Shown piece by piece: positions 16,378 through 29,202 of a stretch of 64,000 bases of DNA. The DNA lies in the NCBI RefSeq assembly GCF_964199755.1, contig NC_133898.1:130198224-130262223 (forward strand), given 5' to 3'. The notes under the pieces are model-generated. The model had not been told where the DNA came from. It ran no database searches and was given only the letters and a program-made list of their open reading frames with translations. The position numbers and the translations under genes were made by a program. Source of the stretch: Larus michahellis. Taxonomy: Eukaryota > Chordata > Aves > Charadriiformes > Laridae. Positions within the stretch are counted from its first letter, which is position 1, and every line of letters begins with the position of its first letter.

Positions 16378-16806
16378 AGCTGCTGGAGCCCCTCTGCTGG
16401 GAGGACAGGCTGAGAGAGCTGGGGGGGTTCAGCCTGGAGAAGAGAAGGCTCCGCGGAGACCTTCCAGCCCCTGCCAGTCCCTCAAGGGGCTCCAGGAAAG
16501 CTGGGGAGGGACTCTGGAGCAGGGAGGGGAGCCATGGGACGAGGGGGAAGGGTTTTACACTGAGAGAGGGAGACTGAGATGAGATCTGAGGAAGAAATTC
16601 TTTGCTGTGAGGATGGTGAGACCCCATCCCAGGTTGCCCAAAGAGGTGATGGATGCTCCATCCCTGGAAACATCCCAGACCAGGTTGGACAGGGCTCTGA
16701 GCAACCTGACCTAGTTGAAGATGTCCCTGCTCGTGGCAGGGGGTTGGACTCAATGGCCTTTAAAGATCCCTTCCAACCAAAACCATTCCATGATTCTATG
16801 GTTCTA
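16378..16806 (+). mobile_element. CR1 LINE, 5'-truncated, plus orientation
   Basis: Starts in CTGGAGCCCCTCTGCTGGGA, runs through TTCAGCCTGGAGAAGAGAAG and the GGGTTGGACTCAATGGCC block, and ends at CCATGATTCTATGGTTCTAT, the CR1 3' terminus. Moderately well preserved, so not very old. Confidence 0.93.
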
Positions 16807-19800
16807 TATCTGTGTCCTAAATAAGCCCTTATCTCTGATGGGGCTGGGAAAAGGGACTGGCGAGAGGCAGCTGGGACCATCTCCATCCCAGCAATATGGG
16901 CTGTTGTCATCCCTCGGTGAGAAAACACTCGAGATGTCCACCCTGGTTGCGCCTGCATTAGGAATTACAACCGAATAAAATCCCACGGTGCTCCCACGCG
17001 TCACCCTGGGACGTCCCAGAGTTGGGGACCCAGGGTCGCAGCTGGCGCCGACCCCGAGGACCAGTCCCTCGATGTTGATCAGCCAGGCTGGGGAGGCTTC
17101 CCCTGTGGCCCATTTCTGCACGCCCATCACACCCCCTCAATATTGGTTTTAATAACGGCCGGCGCTCCCGATATGAAATAAAACCACAGCATCGGTCTGA
17201 AATATTTCCTTCCATCTTAAAAACAAGAAGCCAGACCCAGGGATGTGGTGTGACCCCCCCAGCCCCAAATCCTGGCTCCACGTGGAGATGCTACGGGGAG
17301 GATGAGCCCGGTGGGATGTCGGGTACCACGCCATCGCCTTCCCAACCGTGTCCGGCTGGCAGGGAGAGTTTTAATTGCCTTCTCTGGATATTTATTCCCT
17401 TCTTATCATGGCAGCATCCTTCAGCTGCTGCGATGTCCCGCTGCAAGGAGCCCGTGGCTCATCCCTCCTCCTCTCCCCTTCCAGCCGCCCATCTGCTCCC
17501 TGTGTTTCTGTGTTTTATCCTGGAAAATAATCATTTTCTTATTAACTTTTCTGCCCAGGCAGGCCCTCATAGACCTCTAGCACATCTGCCCTGAGCTGCC
17601 TTTTTCCCCATCCCTCGTTGGGAGACCACCCCATCCTTCCCACCCCTCGCCCAGCATCGTCCAGAAAACCAGTCCTGCTATCGGGGATAGTTGTTATTTT
17701 TACCTTTGGGTTAGAAAAAATAATTAAGCATCAAGAGGCCCGGCGGTGAGGTCGGTCTGTCCTTCCTCGCCCGTGTGGCATCCAGCACCGGCTCCCCTTT
17801 GCTCCCGCAAACCCGTCGTCCCACATGTCGGGGTGTTGATGGGGGGGGATATTTTAGTGGACCAAACTAAATAAATAAAGATAAAATAAATCGAAGCCCT
17901 GAATGTTAACCATCAGGCCCGCTGGGACAGTTTGGACTCTATTAAAAAGCGCTGCACATTCCTCCGGTGACTCAGAGGTTTTATGTGCTAAAGACGACAG
18001 TGATGTAGCAGTTTTTCTTTCGCAAAGCGCTAAATGATGGGATTTGGGGGTTATTTTTTGGTGCATCGCGGTTTAGCGGGTACCAGCCCTGGCTCCTTGC
18101 TGGGACGATGCTGAGACCCGCGCTGGGAGCGATGGGGCGAGGTTGGTCGGCTGATGGGCAGGAGGCGAAATTTAGTTGCTGCTGAGCAAAGAAATCCCTT
18201 ATAGTTATTTTTTTATTATTATTGATTGCTGGACCTGTTTCATTAAACTTCAAGCTCTTCCTTCCCAATGCGAACCCGGCCGGAGGCAGCGCAAGCACTC
18301 AGGGCTGCGCAGGGATGGATGCGGGTCGGTGCTTTGGGCTCAGCGCCATCCCCCGCTCTCGGGTGGGATCATCGGCACCTCGAAACCCAAATTCTGACCC
18401 CAAAACCCCGCCCAGGGCATCTGTGCTGGTTGGTATTTCTGGGTCGGTATCGGCTCCATCGCAGTGTCTATAAGCGATGGCAATCTCTGAGGGAAGCTGA
18501 TTGCTAATTACCTCCCCTCCCGGGGGAAGCTGCTTCATCGCAGACAAATGTCACCCATCAACAGCCCTGGGGGGACACAGGGGGTCTGGGTACCAGCAGG
18601 GACGAAGCTGCATCCTCATCCCACATCTGGCAGAGGATGGCACTGGGTGGGGATGCAAGAAAAGAGAGAAAAAGATCCAATTAGGGTGAAAACTCGTTTG
18701 TCCGCCCCACGGCAGCGCGGCGGGTGTCGGAGGTGGCTGTGGGGACTTTCCAACCACCTGATGGATGTTGGAGATGTCGGAGGGGGGGGACGGCCGTTCT
18801 CCCCCTGAAATAGCCGCCGGTGGGAAATGAGTCACCGGTTTCAATCTGGTTTCTCGCCAGCCCATCCCCGCCACCATCCATCAGACGGGGCTGAGCCGAG
18901 CAGATTTTTTTCCCCGGGGAAGATTTTTTTTTTCACGGGAAGGAGGAGACGGGGGGTGCCATGGCCCCGAAGCAAGAAGTGAGTAGATGGCTTGAACACC
19001 CCTTCCCATCTTTCCAGTGCTGGCTCCTGGGGTTGAACAGAAATATAACAACTGGGGGGTAACGGCATCATCGGTCCTGGAAGCTTTGCGGGGGCAGAGA
19101 GCCTCAGCCAGTAATTTTTCAGCTGGTCCCAAGATGCTGTTGAGCATGTGGACTTGCCCGTACTTCCCATGCCACGGGTTCAAATCTTTCCCCTACAAAG
19201 CCCTTTCTCTGCCCTGAAGTGGTTTTTTTTGGATTTGCCTAAAGTCAAGAGCTTCTCCCCCAAAAAAGCAGCCTATGGTGCTAATAAGGGGATTTTCCCA
19301 CGTCGGGTTCAAGCTGATCTCCAGCCCGACCACCTGCTCATGGCGAAGAGGGGACGTACAAGGGATGATACACCACACGTTGGAGCATATTTGGGGTAGA
19401 TCTACCATTTTTTTCCTCCATTTGAACAAAAAACTGTGCCACAGCCTTTTTTAACAGCTCCTCCGACACCCCATCCTCCAGCCTCCGACCATCCCCGTGG
19501 CCTTCCGGTCCCTGCGTTGTTCCTCGGAGCCGAGCATCCCATGCAGCGCTCCAGATGTGGCTCCAAGGGTGATGAATAGAGAGGAGGAATGGCTTCAGGC
19601 ACTTCTTCTGAAATTCAGATATCCCCCCGGTTTTCAGGCACCATCGTCTCGACGGCCTTAATTCATCAGTAAGAGGTAATTTGTGAAAGGATGGGTGATC
19701 TTCAGCACAGCCTTATTGCTCCCCGCTCCAGCGCTAATAAGCGGCTGCGGAAGGGTTTGAGTGACAGCTAAATGAGCGCAATCGGGCTTTCAATAAAACT

Positions 19801-20483
19801 GCAATTTCTAATGAGATGACACGAATACTTGGCGGGGCCCCGACAAGCCCCCACCGCTCGCCGACGCTGAGCATCGAGCGGCAGAGCTCTCGTGTTGCCG
19901 ACAGTATCTCCCCTCGGTTTTATTTCCTGAGGAACCTATTCATGGTTCTGCTTGGAGAAGACCGCAGACTGTTGTCCAGCCGTGCTCTGCTTCGTGGCTT
20001 CACACCGAGGTGGGTACGTGGTGATGGTGGTGGCAGCTAACATCCGCGTGTCCCATGGGAGAACAGAGCTGAGGAGGGCAGAGCCATGGGGATGTCTGGG
20101 GGATGGTGTGTCCCAGCATGGGGTAACAAGGAAGAAGGTCTGGGATGCTGGCACAAAGAGCTTTGGGGGCAAAAATCACTTTGAATGGCAAATTTGAAGA
20201 TAATCGAAGAAAAGATATCACCTGTCTTTGATCTTTGTATAGGGCTGATGTGGCAGGATCCCCAAAACCAACACCGGAGGAAGGGTGGGGTCTCCAGGTC
20301 CATCTCCAGGCAAAGTGTTGCTGGTGGAGGGTTTCTGATCTGGTCCGGACAGGTTGGTCTAACAAATTAGTTCAGAAAACACCAGGATGGGTGGTCTCCA
20401 TCGCCTTGCTGCGGGCCAGAGGTGCTCCCCAGCTATTGCAGCTGTCCCCAAGCCATCACATCCCCACTGGGACCAGTTCAGGG
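16807..20483. other. Intergenic, no gene recognised
   Basis: GC-moderate unique sequence. A TAAT/TGACAG-rich stretch at about 19650-19820 stands out as possible conserved regulatory DNA. Short frames only. Confidence 0.5.
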
Positions 20484-20570
20484 ATGGAGATGGAGATGGA
20501 GATGGAGATGGAGATGGAGATGGAGATGGAGATGAAGATGGAGATGGAGTTGGAGATGGGTGGAGATGGC
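20484..20570 (+). repeat. (ATGGAG)n hexanucleotide repeat
   Basis: About 14 units of GGAGAT/ATGGAG, the right-hand copies with substitutions. Frames read Met-Glu, Asp-Gly or, on the other strand, Ile-Ser repeats. Confidence 0.93.
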
Positions 20571-22161
20571 CATGTCCTGTTACTCCTGGGCATCACTCCA
20601 GGCAGGGGGTGAAGTACCCTTCCTCCCTTATTATTTTTAATAAAGGTCCTCCTGGCCCGTTTTGGGTCCCCACTACCTTTCATCCCCCTTGGGTCAGAAA
20701 GTCCCAGGAAGGCGGGATGGGACCTCTGCAGAGCTCTGGTCCCAGCCCTGCCCAAAGCAGGGCCAACCTCAAAGCAGGTGAAGCTGCTCAGTGCCCGCTC
20801 AGACGCGGTTCCAGCATCTCCAAGGATGAAACCTTGAGGTTGTGCAAGGGTTGTAGTAGAAACCGTGAGGTTGTAGCCACATCCCTTGGGCCTTGGGGGT
20901 AAAATCTCCCTTTCCCAATGCAAAATAGAGTTTCTGTGTCCAAACTGGCCCTTCCCGGCAGCAGGCATGAAGGGCACCATGCAGAGATTTTGATCTTCTC
21001 AGATGTTGCCCCAAGTTGGATTGCTCTAGTCCTTCTTCCCGTGTAGGAATATCATCTTTCCTTCTTTCCTGCTTGATGCAAAGTACAGGAAGGGATTGCT
21101 CTCCCCTACCTTTCATGTCTTGTTTTTTTTTCTTAACGTGTGTCCCAAATCCCTCAACTCATCCATTTTGACCTCAGAGTCCTAATTTCAGCCAGGACCT
21201 GCTGGAGACCCAGCGGTGAAGCCATTATTGCCCACGTTATAGTGGAGACCAGGCAGAGGATTATGTGCTGCTTTGCCCGTGAAGAGCTGCATCCGCACGG
21301 GAGGATGGTTTCTGCCCCATCGCGTCCTCCCGCTGCCCGTCAGACCCCTTCCCGAGCTCATCCCACTCACTAAAGTGGTGGAAAACCAACCTGAGCAAAA
21401 ACTGGTTTGTTTTCCCACCCGGTGAATCGAATCAGCTCCAGCCCGGTTGCAATATCACCCGCAGGACCCATCGCCTCGACGGTGATGGAGCCAGAGGGTA
21501 CCTCCGACGCGCCTCGTCCCCATGGCTTGGCAAAGAGCTGCTTTCCCCTCCCCACCCCCCGGCCCCGCCATTTAAATTTGGGGGTCGCTGCCTGCCCGCA
21601 CCCCTGCTCAGAGCATCTGCCTCCTGCTCGGTGCAGGCAGGTCTCCAGGCAACCCTGGACATCCTCGGCAGGGCTGCCAGCGGTCCCCAGGCGTGGCGTG
21701 GAGCCAGACGCCCTGGTTAAGGTTTATCGACAGCGAAGGATGTAAACGGGTTCCCGTTGTGCCTGGCAAGTCCTCGCCTGCCACCCAGCAGGACTCGGCT
21801 GGCTGCGGTGTTCGGTGGCCATGCAAGCCCCAGCTTGGCCAGGGGATGTAGTGTGCCGGCCCCGCTCCCCTGCCTGGCCACGAGCTGCTTGCAGGGGTGT
21901 AGAAATGCCTTCAGCCTTCATCACGCTCATCCTCACCCCGTGGAGGCAGAGCTCAAAGCCCCCCCCATCACTGCCAGTGGGAGTAAATCAGCAGCACCGG
22001 TCTGTACCCCACCGTTGGCCTTTACCAACCCTGGATGGGGGGACAACGAAGCCCTTTAAACTGCTGCTTCATCCTATTAAAGCATCTCACCGAGGCTGCC
22101 TGCAAGCAGGATGCGGCCCCGGCATAAAGCGCCTGATTCTTGAAAAGCTCCTGGAAAATCA
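20571..22161. other. Intergenic, no gene recognised
   Basis: GC-rich unique sequence between two tandem repeats. Overlapping short frames on both strands lack any family feature. Confidence 0.5.
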
Positions 22162-22800
22162 TCTCCCGGTGGGTGATACCTGAGCAGGAGCCGGGAGAGA
22201 AGGTGATGCTCAGGGGGTTGTTCCCGGGTGGTGGTACCAGAACAGGGCTGGGAGAGGAGGTAATGCTCGGGGATGTTCCCGGGTGGTGGTCCCTGATCAG
22301 GGCTGGGAGGGGAGGTGATGCTCATGGGGGTTGTCCCTGAGCGGTGGTACCCGAGCAGGAGCTGGGAGAGAAAGTGATGCTTGGGGGTTAGTTCCCAGGT
22401 GGTGGTACCTGATCAGGGCTGGGAGGGCAGGTGGTGCTCATGGGGGTTGTTCCTGGGTGGTGGTACCCGAGCAGGGCTGGAAGAGGAGGTGATGCTCGGG
22501 GGGTTGTTTTTCCTGGGTGGTGGTACCCGAGCAGGGCCGGGAGAGGAGGTGATGCTCGGGGATGTTGTTCCCAGGAGGTGGTACCCAAGCAGGGCTGGGA
22601 GAGGAGATGATGCTCATGGGGGTTGTTCCCGGGTGGTGGTACCCAACCAGGGCCGGCAGAGGAGGTGATGCTCGGGGATGTTGTTCCTGGATGGCGGTAC
22701 CCGAGCAGGGGCCAGGAGAGGAGGTGGTGCTCGGGGGCTTGTTCCCAGACGGTGGTACCCGAGCAGGGCTGGGCATGAGGTGGTGCTCAGGGAGATGGTT
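22162..22800 (+). repeat. Minisatellite of about 60-bp units, roughly 10 copies
   Basis: Unit reads approximately GAGCAGGGCTGGGAGAGGAG, GTGATGCTCGGGGATGTTGT, TCCCGGGTGGTGGTACCC. Copies differ by point changes and small indels (59-64 bp). G-rich on the plus strand. Length is near a multiple of three, so frames stay open through several units. Confidence 0.92.
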
Positions 22801-25204
22801 TTCTTGATGGAGGGGACAACTGCCCTATACATGCCTGTAGTTAATTAGGAAAATAATCAGGCAGCATCTAAAAGCGAACATGGGATGCATCACACAGGCT
22901 TGGGTATGTCCTCGGCCCCTCCAACTGTGACATTTAAGGGATCCACGAGACCAAAGGAACAACACAACTTCCCAGCTCCTGAGTTTTCCAGCTCCTGCAT
23001 CCTCCAGGCAGCTTTTGAATCCTCTCCATGTTTCCCTTGTGCCAGATCCCATCTGCTTTATGTCCTCTTTCTGAAAAGGATCGTTGCTTTTCGATGCTAA
23101 TTGCCTGTCACTTCGAATCCTCCTGCTCCGCCTTGCCAGGGATGCTCTCCCCCCCTGCCAGCCGTGGAGGAAAGCGCTCGGTCAGACCCAACTTTGAAAC
23201 AGAAACACCCCAAAACCTTAAAAAAAAATACGCATCTGTATTTTCTATCCTAATTTTACAAAGGGTGAGTCATCCCCAGATCCCAAACTCGTTCCCTCCC
23301 CGGTACCGCTGATGGAGGTTTAGCTGCTGGTTCCCACGTGGACCTGGAAAAAAACTGGAAACGCTGCAAAAATGGGTACTTCTCCTTCTTGGCGTGCTGG
23401 CTTTGGGCACCTTGGCTGTCAGTCATCCCCTCCCCCCCCCCATTAATTAGTGAGACCATAAACGACGTCACCCCGATGTCATTTGCTGCCTCCTGCTCCT
23501 GACAGCTCAACAGCATCACCAGCACCGGCTCAAACACGGGGCCGGGGAGGCCGTCCCCTTCGGCCGGGTTAGGGAGAAAACGCTCCGGCACTTCAATAAA
23601 TGCCAAGAAATGAATATTTTGGGGGGCTGCAGGGTGAACGGCAACCCCCCAGAGCTTGTAAAATTCCCCCAGGAGAGGACAAAAGAAACACGAAGCCTTC
23701 CCACTCCGGCTCGGCTGCTGCTCGGCTTTGCATAAAAGCCGGGGAATATGTCCTTAATGAAAAACCTAGTGGTTAAGGAAAGACTGAAGCAATATATAAA
23801 AAATACATTAATAAACTTAAGAAATAAATATAAGAAATATATATTTTTTAAAAAAAAATCAGCGTCCCTATCTGCAGCACTCGCCTGGGAGTCTGACTGG
23901 GAACCGCTTCACCCCAGGCTGCCCGTGGGTCCTGCACGGCGTTGCTCACCAGCCCTAATTTCCCCTAAAACACCCCAAATCCAGGCTCACATCTTGCCCC
24001 CAGCACCGGGCAGGTCCCCTCCAACCACTCCTGCCATGCCCTTTCACCACTTTTTTGGCATATTCATCAATTTCTAGATTATTTTTTTTTACGCCTGCCC
24101 AAGTGCCGGCGCATCCGAGGTCTCACCTGGGGGCATTAAACCCAACTATTTAATAGCCGTAGCCAAACTGAAACGCATTTCGCTCCGATCCCCAGCCCTT
24201 CCTAGGGAGTCGTTACAAGAAATTACCGAGATAGGATCGCAGCGCCGCGGCAGGTTTTATTATTTAATTGCCGAGGTGGGGCAGGGAGAGATGCTTGTGG
24301 GGGGTCCTGGCTCTTTGCCGGCGGGGATGAGCGTTACCGCTGCAGGTCACCTAAATGGGGGAAAAAAAAATGGGGTGACGCCGGTTTGCAGGAGAAACCA
24401 TTGAAGGTTGAGGCCGATGTGGCCTTTCCAAACCAAAGGCAGGATCTATCCCCGATACCGGAGCGGCCAAACCCGGCTCTGCGCCTCGCAAGGTGCCGGC
24501 ACGCGGCTGCGTCTGGCTCGCCAGGCGTTTCCATCATCCCTGAAATGGGAAGTTGGAATTTTCTGCTCCCCCCTACTTCGCCCCCCCCCGCCACCCCCGC
24601 TCCCGGGCCCTCTCCATCATCTGCTGAGCCCGAAATCAATTAATCCCACCCGCACGCCTGCCATCCATGCACGACGCGCTCGGTGGCCGCGCGGGTGCTG
24701 CCGCAGCCGTGGCAGAGCGGGATGGTAACGGGGTTGGGGACCCCCCCCTTCGCCTCCTCCTGGGGTCTGGAGGGGGGGGGCGGAAAAGAGCCCCCTGGGA
24801 AGGGCTGGGGGCTGCCACAGGGGTGTGGGGGTGATTTTGGGGCTCCCCCGGCTGCTGGCACCTTCTGGCCCAAGGTCTGGGCCAGGCACATTGGGACCAC
24901 CGAGCAGCGGCTTCACACCCCCCCGACCTCCATCCCATCCCCGGGATGCTCAGAGGTGCCAAATCTTCGGATAACCCCGAGGCCGGCACCCCTCACCTCT
25001 TTTGGGGCTGTGTCCCCCCCCCGCCCCCTCCCCCAAGCAAGATTTGGGGAGGAGGAGGAGGAGGAAGGGATGAAGGCTGCGGGGATGGAGGGGAAGGATG
25101 CACATCTGCCGGCTGGCGCATCCCTCCGCCGGCAGCCCCCGGGGGTGGGCTCAGCGACGCACGTGTGCGGGGAGGGAGGTGTGGGGACGCGTGTGTACAC
25201 CGTC
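22801..25204. other. PNOC: PNOC upstream region
   Basis: Becomes CpG- and G-rich toward the PNOC start (24600-25200), with a (GGA)n patch near 25051-25067 and a CACGTG E-box near 25160. No coding exon recognised. Confidence 0.5.
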
Positions 25205-25212
25205 TATATATA
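25205..25212 (+). promoter_or_regulatory. PNOC: TATA box of PNOC
   Basis: TATATATA about 30 bp upstream of a short segment that ends in a splice donor and lies 3.8 kb upstream of the PNOC start codon. A CACGTG E-box lies about 45 bp further upstream (near 25160). A TATA-driven, regulated promoter suits a neuropeptide gene, unlike the CpG-only promoters of its two neighbours. Confidence 0.6.
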
Positions 25213-25235
25213 CCACCGTGGCACAGGCGCCGGAG

Positions 25236-25279
25236 GAGTCACAGATCAGAGGAGCCGGCAGCCGACAGCACACCCGCAG
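25236..25279 (+). other. PNOC: PNOC non-coding exon 1 (predicted)
   Basis: Segment after the TATA box ending CACCCGCAG followed by a GTAGGA donor. Vertebrate opioid-precursor genes begin with a non-coding exon, and the next acceptor (CGCCGCAG, exon from 29066) is 17 nt upstream of the PNOC ATG. The start position is estimated from the TATA box. Confidence 0.55.
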
Positions 25280-28200
25280 GTAGGAAATCCTCTTCCAATT
25301 TTCCATCCTTCTTGGGGGGGCTTGGCTGCTTTTTTTTCAGTCCGAGGACGGTCCACCCGGCTTCGATTCACGGAGAGAGATTCCCTGCCTTGCTAAGGGG
25401 GAAACAAAATACCTTCCTGGAGGGAAAGAGATGGTTTTTTCCTCTCTATCCCAAGAGAGGAAAAGTTTTGGCTTCACCATCCAGCCCCAAAATGAAGCGG
25501 AGCGGAGCTGGAGGGATGCAACAGGAGTCGGCGCGGGCCGCCTGCCCGAGGCCGTGGGGAAGCCCGTGGGGCGACGGCGGGTTCCTCCGGGATGGGTGGG
25601 ATTTTTTAGGGGCTTTTTTTGGGAGCCGCCGCACCACAACGTTCCCTGTTCAGTATTTCTGCCCCTTTTTCTTCCAGCCAGGACTTCACCGGCATCACTG
25701 CGGGATGATCCGGGAGATGCCCGGCTTGCGAGCAATCTCTTTTTTTCCCCCCCAAAGAAGCAGAAAAAGGCGGAAAATAGGGTTTTTTTTGTTGTTGCTT
25801 GGATTTTTTTTTTTACTCCCTCCCCGAAAAAGGAGAAATGAATGGCTGAGAGGTGGGGACACGGGGAGAAATGTTCTTCCCGAGCTTTTTTACCTCTAAA
25901 CAGCCTTTCTCAGCCTCTCGAGCCCACATCTGTGTTTATAGTCGTGCCGCGGCGTCTAATTTTGGCCAATTATGACCAATTACCTGATTGAGGGGGACCA
26001 ACAAAAGGAAATGCTTATTTTTCCGGCGAGAACCAAGCATCTGCAGCCAACCCCCACCCCCCACCCCCCCTGTGCTCCCCAAATCCCTCCGGTTCTCCCT
26101 AAAATCCCCCCGAAAGCCGCCGGCACAAAGCCGTGGGGCATCGCCACGGTTTGGGGGAGCCGGGGAAGTGTTTTAGCCGGTGCCAGTGGGGGACACTGTT
26201 GGACAATATTGCGCTTTTTCGGCTGGAAAAAAGCTTTGACTCCTTCAATGCTGGCTGCCAGCCGGGCCAGATCCTGCCCCGTGGCGTCTCTCTTGCCCTG
26301 CTGGCTCAGGCCTTGGCTTCGGGCGGTGCGGGAATTAGCAGGGAAAAAATTAATTGGGGGTGGTTGAGCTCTGGGGGTGGGAAGCGAGGAGCTCCTAAAT
26401 GCGGTCCCCACGTGGCGGGACTGATCCTGACCCCGGAAAGCGAGAGGGTGGCCGGGTTTAAACCCCTGCAAAGGGGAAAGACGAAGATCCCGCTGCCGGG
26501 ATAATCCCCGCCGTTAGCGTCTCCCGGAGGGAAGAGGGGATGGAGCATCCCTGGGGAGAGGCAGGGAGTGTCTCCCCAGCCCTGCCCGCCAGCTCCCGAC
26601 CCAAATCGCATCAAATCAAGCGAATAAAACCCATCTCAGCAAGCACCTGCTTCCCCTTCTACCTCTTCTCCTCGGGTTACTCGCATCCCGCATCCCTCCC
26701 GCTGCCCCCCGACTCAGCCCTTTTGTATGGCCGCATCTCCCACATCATCCCACCCGGAGCAGTAAATAAATCCGCTTGTCCTGATGGATAACCAGACCCC
26801 GCCGTTATCTGAACCGCAGGCTGGATTTCTAGAAAAAACCCTTTTTTTCTTCCCCAAAAAATATTAATGAGGGTAATTTAACCGGATTGAAAACTCCGGA
26901 GGATGCCTCCTTGGGGCAGCCCGTAGCAGCGAGGGGGGTCTCAAAGCCATTTTGCGGGATGGGGCGGCTGTATCCTGCCGCCTGGAATGGATAGGTTTGG
27001 TTTTCAGGGAGGAAGAGGAAGGTTTGTGCCCAGGAGCAGCCCCGGTGCCCGAGGAGCCGCGGGGGTGGCTGTGGTGTGACGCCGGGGCTGTCACATCCTT
27101 TGCCGGGGTTGATGGCATCCCTGGGTGTGAGGGCAGCGGGACCGGCCAGTGTATCCTTTGGGAAATAGGACTCAGGTTGGGTTTTTCCAGAGGAAAAGAT
27201 AGGGAAAAAAAAAGTGGGAGAAATGGGGAAAAATGGTGGGAAATGGAAAAAATGGGAAAAAAGGGGGGAAAGGGGGAAAAATGGGAAAAACTGGGGAAAA
27301 ATGGGAAAAAATGGAAAAAATGGGGAAAATGGGAAAAAAAGGGAAAAAAAGGCATCTTTCTTTCTCTCGTGGGTCTGTGGCTGCGACACTCAGAAAGGGG
27401 CTTTGCGCTGTCACCACCCCCCGACGCTGCCACCCCCCTCGCCCCGAACACCCAAGCGCAGAAACAAGAAAAAAATCCACCGCGCCGGGCTCCTTCCCCT
27501 CTCACGGGAGGATTTAATTTTTCGGGGGGCAGCAATGGGCAAAGGGGGGGTTGTTCCCCTCTTTCCCAGTCCTGCCCCGGCCGGTGACGCTGGCGGGGTA
27601 CCGCATCCCACCCTCCCGATAGCATCTTTCAATTAACCGGGAAGAAAAGCCGAGCCGTAATCTCGGAGGTTCCTCCGCAGCCAGATGTGACCTGCTTTTG
27701 CCGGGACATCGCTGATCTCTCCTGGGGACATGGGGACAGGGCAGGGGGTGGGTGGCAGCCCCCTCCCCGGCTCTGTTGAACCCCATTTTGGGGCTGAGGG
27801 ATTTTTCGGGGGGGGTTTGCCCTCTCCTGGGAGCTTTCTGCCAAGCCTCTGACTCACGCCACCAGCCAGTTTTAATGAGACTCAACAAAGATTAAGCCTT
27901 AATTCCTGCTCCTTATCAGCTTCCCCTCGTCCCCTCCAGCAAATGACAACCGGGAGCCGTCAGGCTCTGTGTCACCACCCAGCTGGTGGGGACAAAAGGT
28001 GACCATGACACCGGCTGGAGACCCCGGCGGATGCTCTGCCTCCATTGGAAGGAGCAGGGGTGACCTCCCAGCTTGGTGGGGTGGGAAACAAATGGGAACC
28101 CTCCGTCCAGGTGCTCAACCCCCTAAAAACCAGCCTGAAATGCCACTGGAGCAACACCCGGGGTTGCAAAGCCACCATCACCGAGGTCTTCCTCACCTCC

Positions 28201-29065
28201 GAGCATCCCGGTACGGGGGTTTCTGGGTGCTGCTCCGGCACAGAGGGACCTCGGTGCCACCAAGGGTAGCACCAACCTTCACGTCCCCATCCTGCTCCTC
28301 TCCATCACCTCCATCTCGCTGGCTTATAAACCTGACGCTGTGCAGCAGCGGGACCCGCTCCCAAGGACTGCGGGGACGTCGGATCCCTTTTCCCGGTGGG
28401 ATGAGGGTGAGGGGGGGTGAGGAGGACCAACCCTCCCCTTTGCAGATGGCCAGGGGGATGCATCGGGATGAATCTCTGGCAAGCAGGAGGGAAGTGCCTC
28501 CCGCATGGCCTTGGTCATGTCACTTAATTGCCTGCCACCAATGTCGGCAAAACCGGACGGGACACAAGGAGTTTGGGAATTGGCTTCCTTGCTCCGTGCC
28601 AGGCGGGCTCAATCCCTGCCGGCAGCAATGGATGAACCCTCCCAAGAGACAGGGACAGGAATGGCAGCACCCTAAAAATGGCCAGGAGGGGAAACTGGAG
28701 CGGGACATCCTCTCCCAGCTCCGGCGATGCTCGGATAAGGAGCGTCCTGCTCAGGGGACAGCCGGGGACGTGCTGCCCTGCCACGTCCACCTGCTAAAAT
28801 AAGCCCCGGCCGGGACTTGTGCCATGAGGTAGCCTGGAAAAAATTAAGCTGGGACACGGCGGATCTCTTTTGGGGATGGGGGAGGCACCCAGGCTCCTTT
28901 CCCGAAAGGATAATTTTGGCAGGGAGACTGGGAACGCGCGTGTCTGGGTGGGAGGGGGGTGAAGGAGGACCGGCTGAGAACGGGCACATTTCGGTGCAGG
29001 TGTGGGGCTCGGCGGTGCCGCTGCCGTCCCGGCTTGACGGGGTTTTTCTCTCTCCCGCGCCGCAG
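25280..29065 (+). other. PNOC: PNOC intron 1 (5'UTR intron)
   Basis: About 3.8 kb between the predicted donor and the acceptor before the ATG exon. Contains the purine tract at 27185. Depends on exon 1 being right. Confidence 0.5.
27185..27355 (+). repeat. PNOC: Purine-only tract, GGGAAAAA-type repeat
   Basis: About 170 bp in PNOC intron 1 made almost wholly of G and A in irregular ATGGGAAAAA units. It can form triplex DNA. The minus-strand Phe/Pro-rich frame is an artefact. Confidence 0.85.
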
Positions 29066-29082
29066 CCGCTGCCGGTGCCGCC

Positions 29083-29202
29083 ATGAGGGCTGTGCTCTGG
29101 GACCTGCTGCTGCTCTGCCTCTTCGCCCGGGCGCGGGGCGACTGCCGGGGGGACTGCCTGCACTGCGACCGCCACCTCTACCGGGACAGCTTCGACGTCC
29201 TC
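29083..29202 (+). CDS. PNOC: PNOC coding exon 1 (signal peptide and first three cysteines)
   Basis: ATG in a good context (GCCGCCATGA), 40 codons MRAVLWDLLLL to DSFDVL, then a GTAAGT donor at 29203. The acceptor for the 5'UTR part is CGCCGCAG ending at 29065. The C-x3-C-x2-C pattern and the DSFD motif before the junction agree with the family. Confidence 0.94.

Noticed and set aside
20387-20980. Met-Glu, Asp-Gly and Ile-Ser repeat proteins
   Set aside because: Frames through the (ATGGAG)n repeat; no support outside it.
26829-27625. Phe/Pro-rich minus-strand frames that look like membrane protein
   Set aside because: They read the purine-only tract in PNOC intron 1 on the other strand.
25972-28802. 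Several 130-280 codon frames in GC-rich DNA, for example 27969-28802
   Set aside because: Within PNOC intron 1; no splice-site support and overlapping open frames on both strands.
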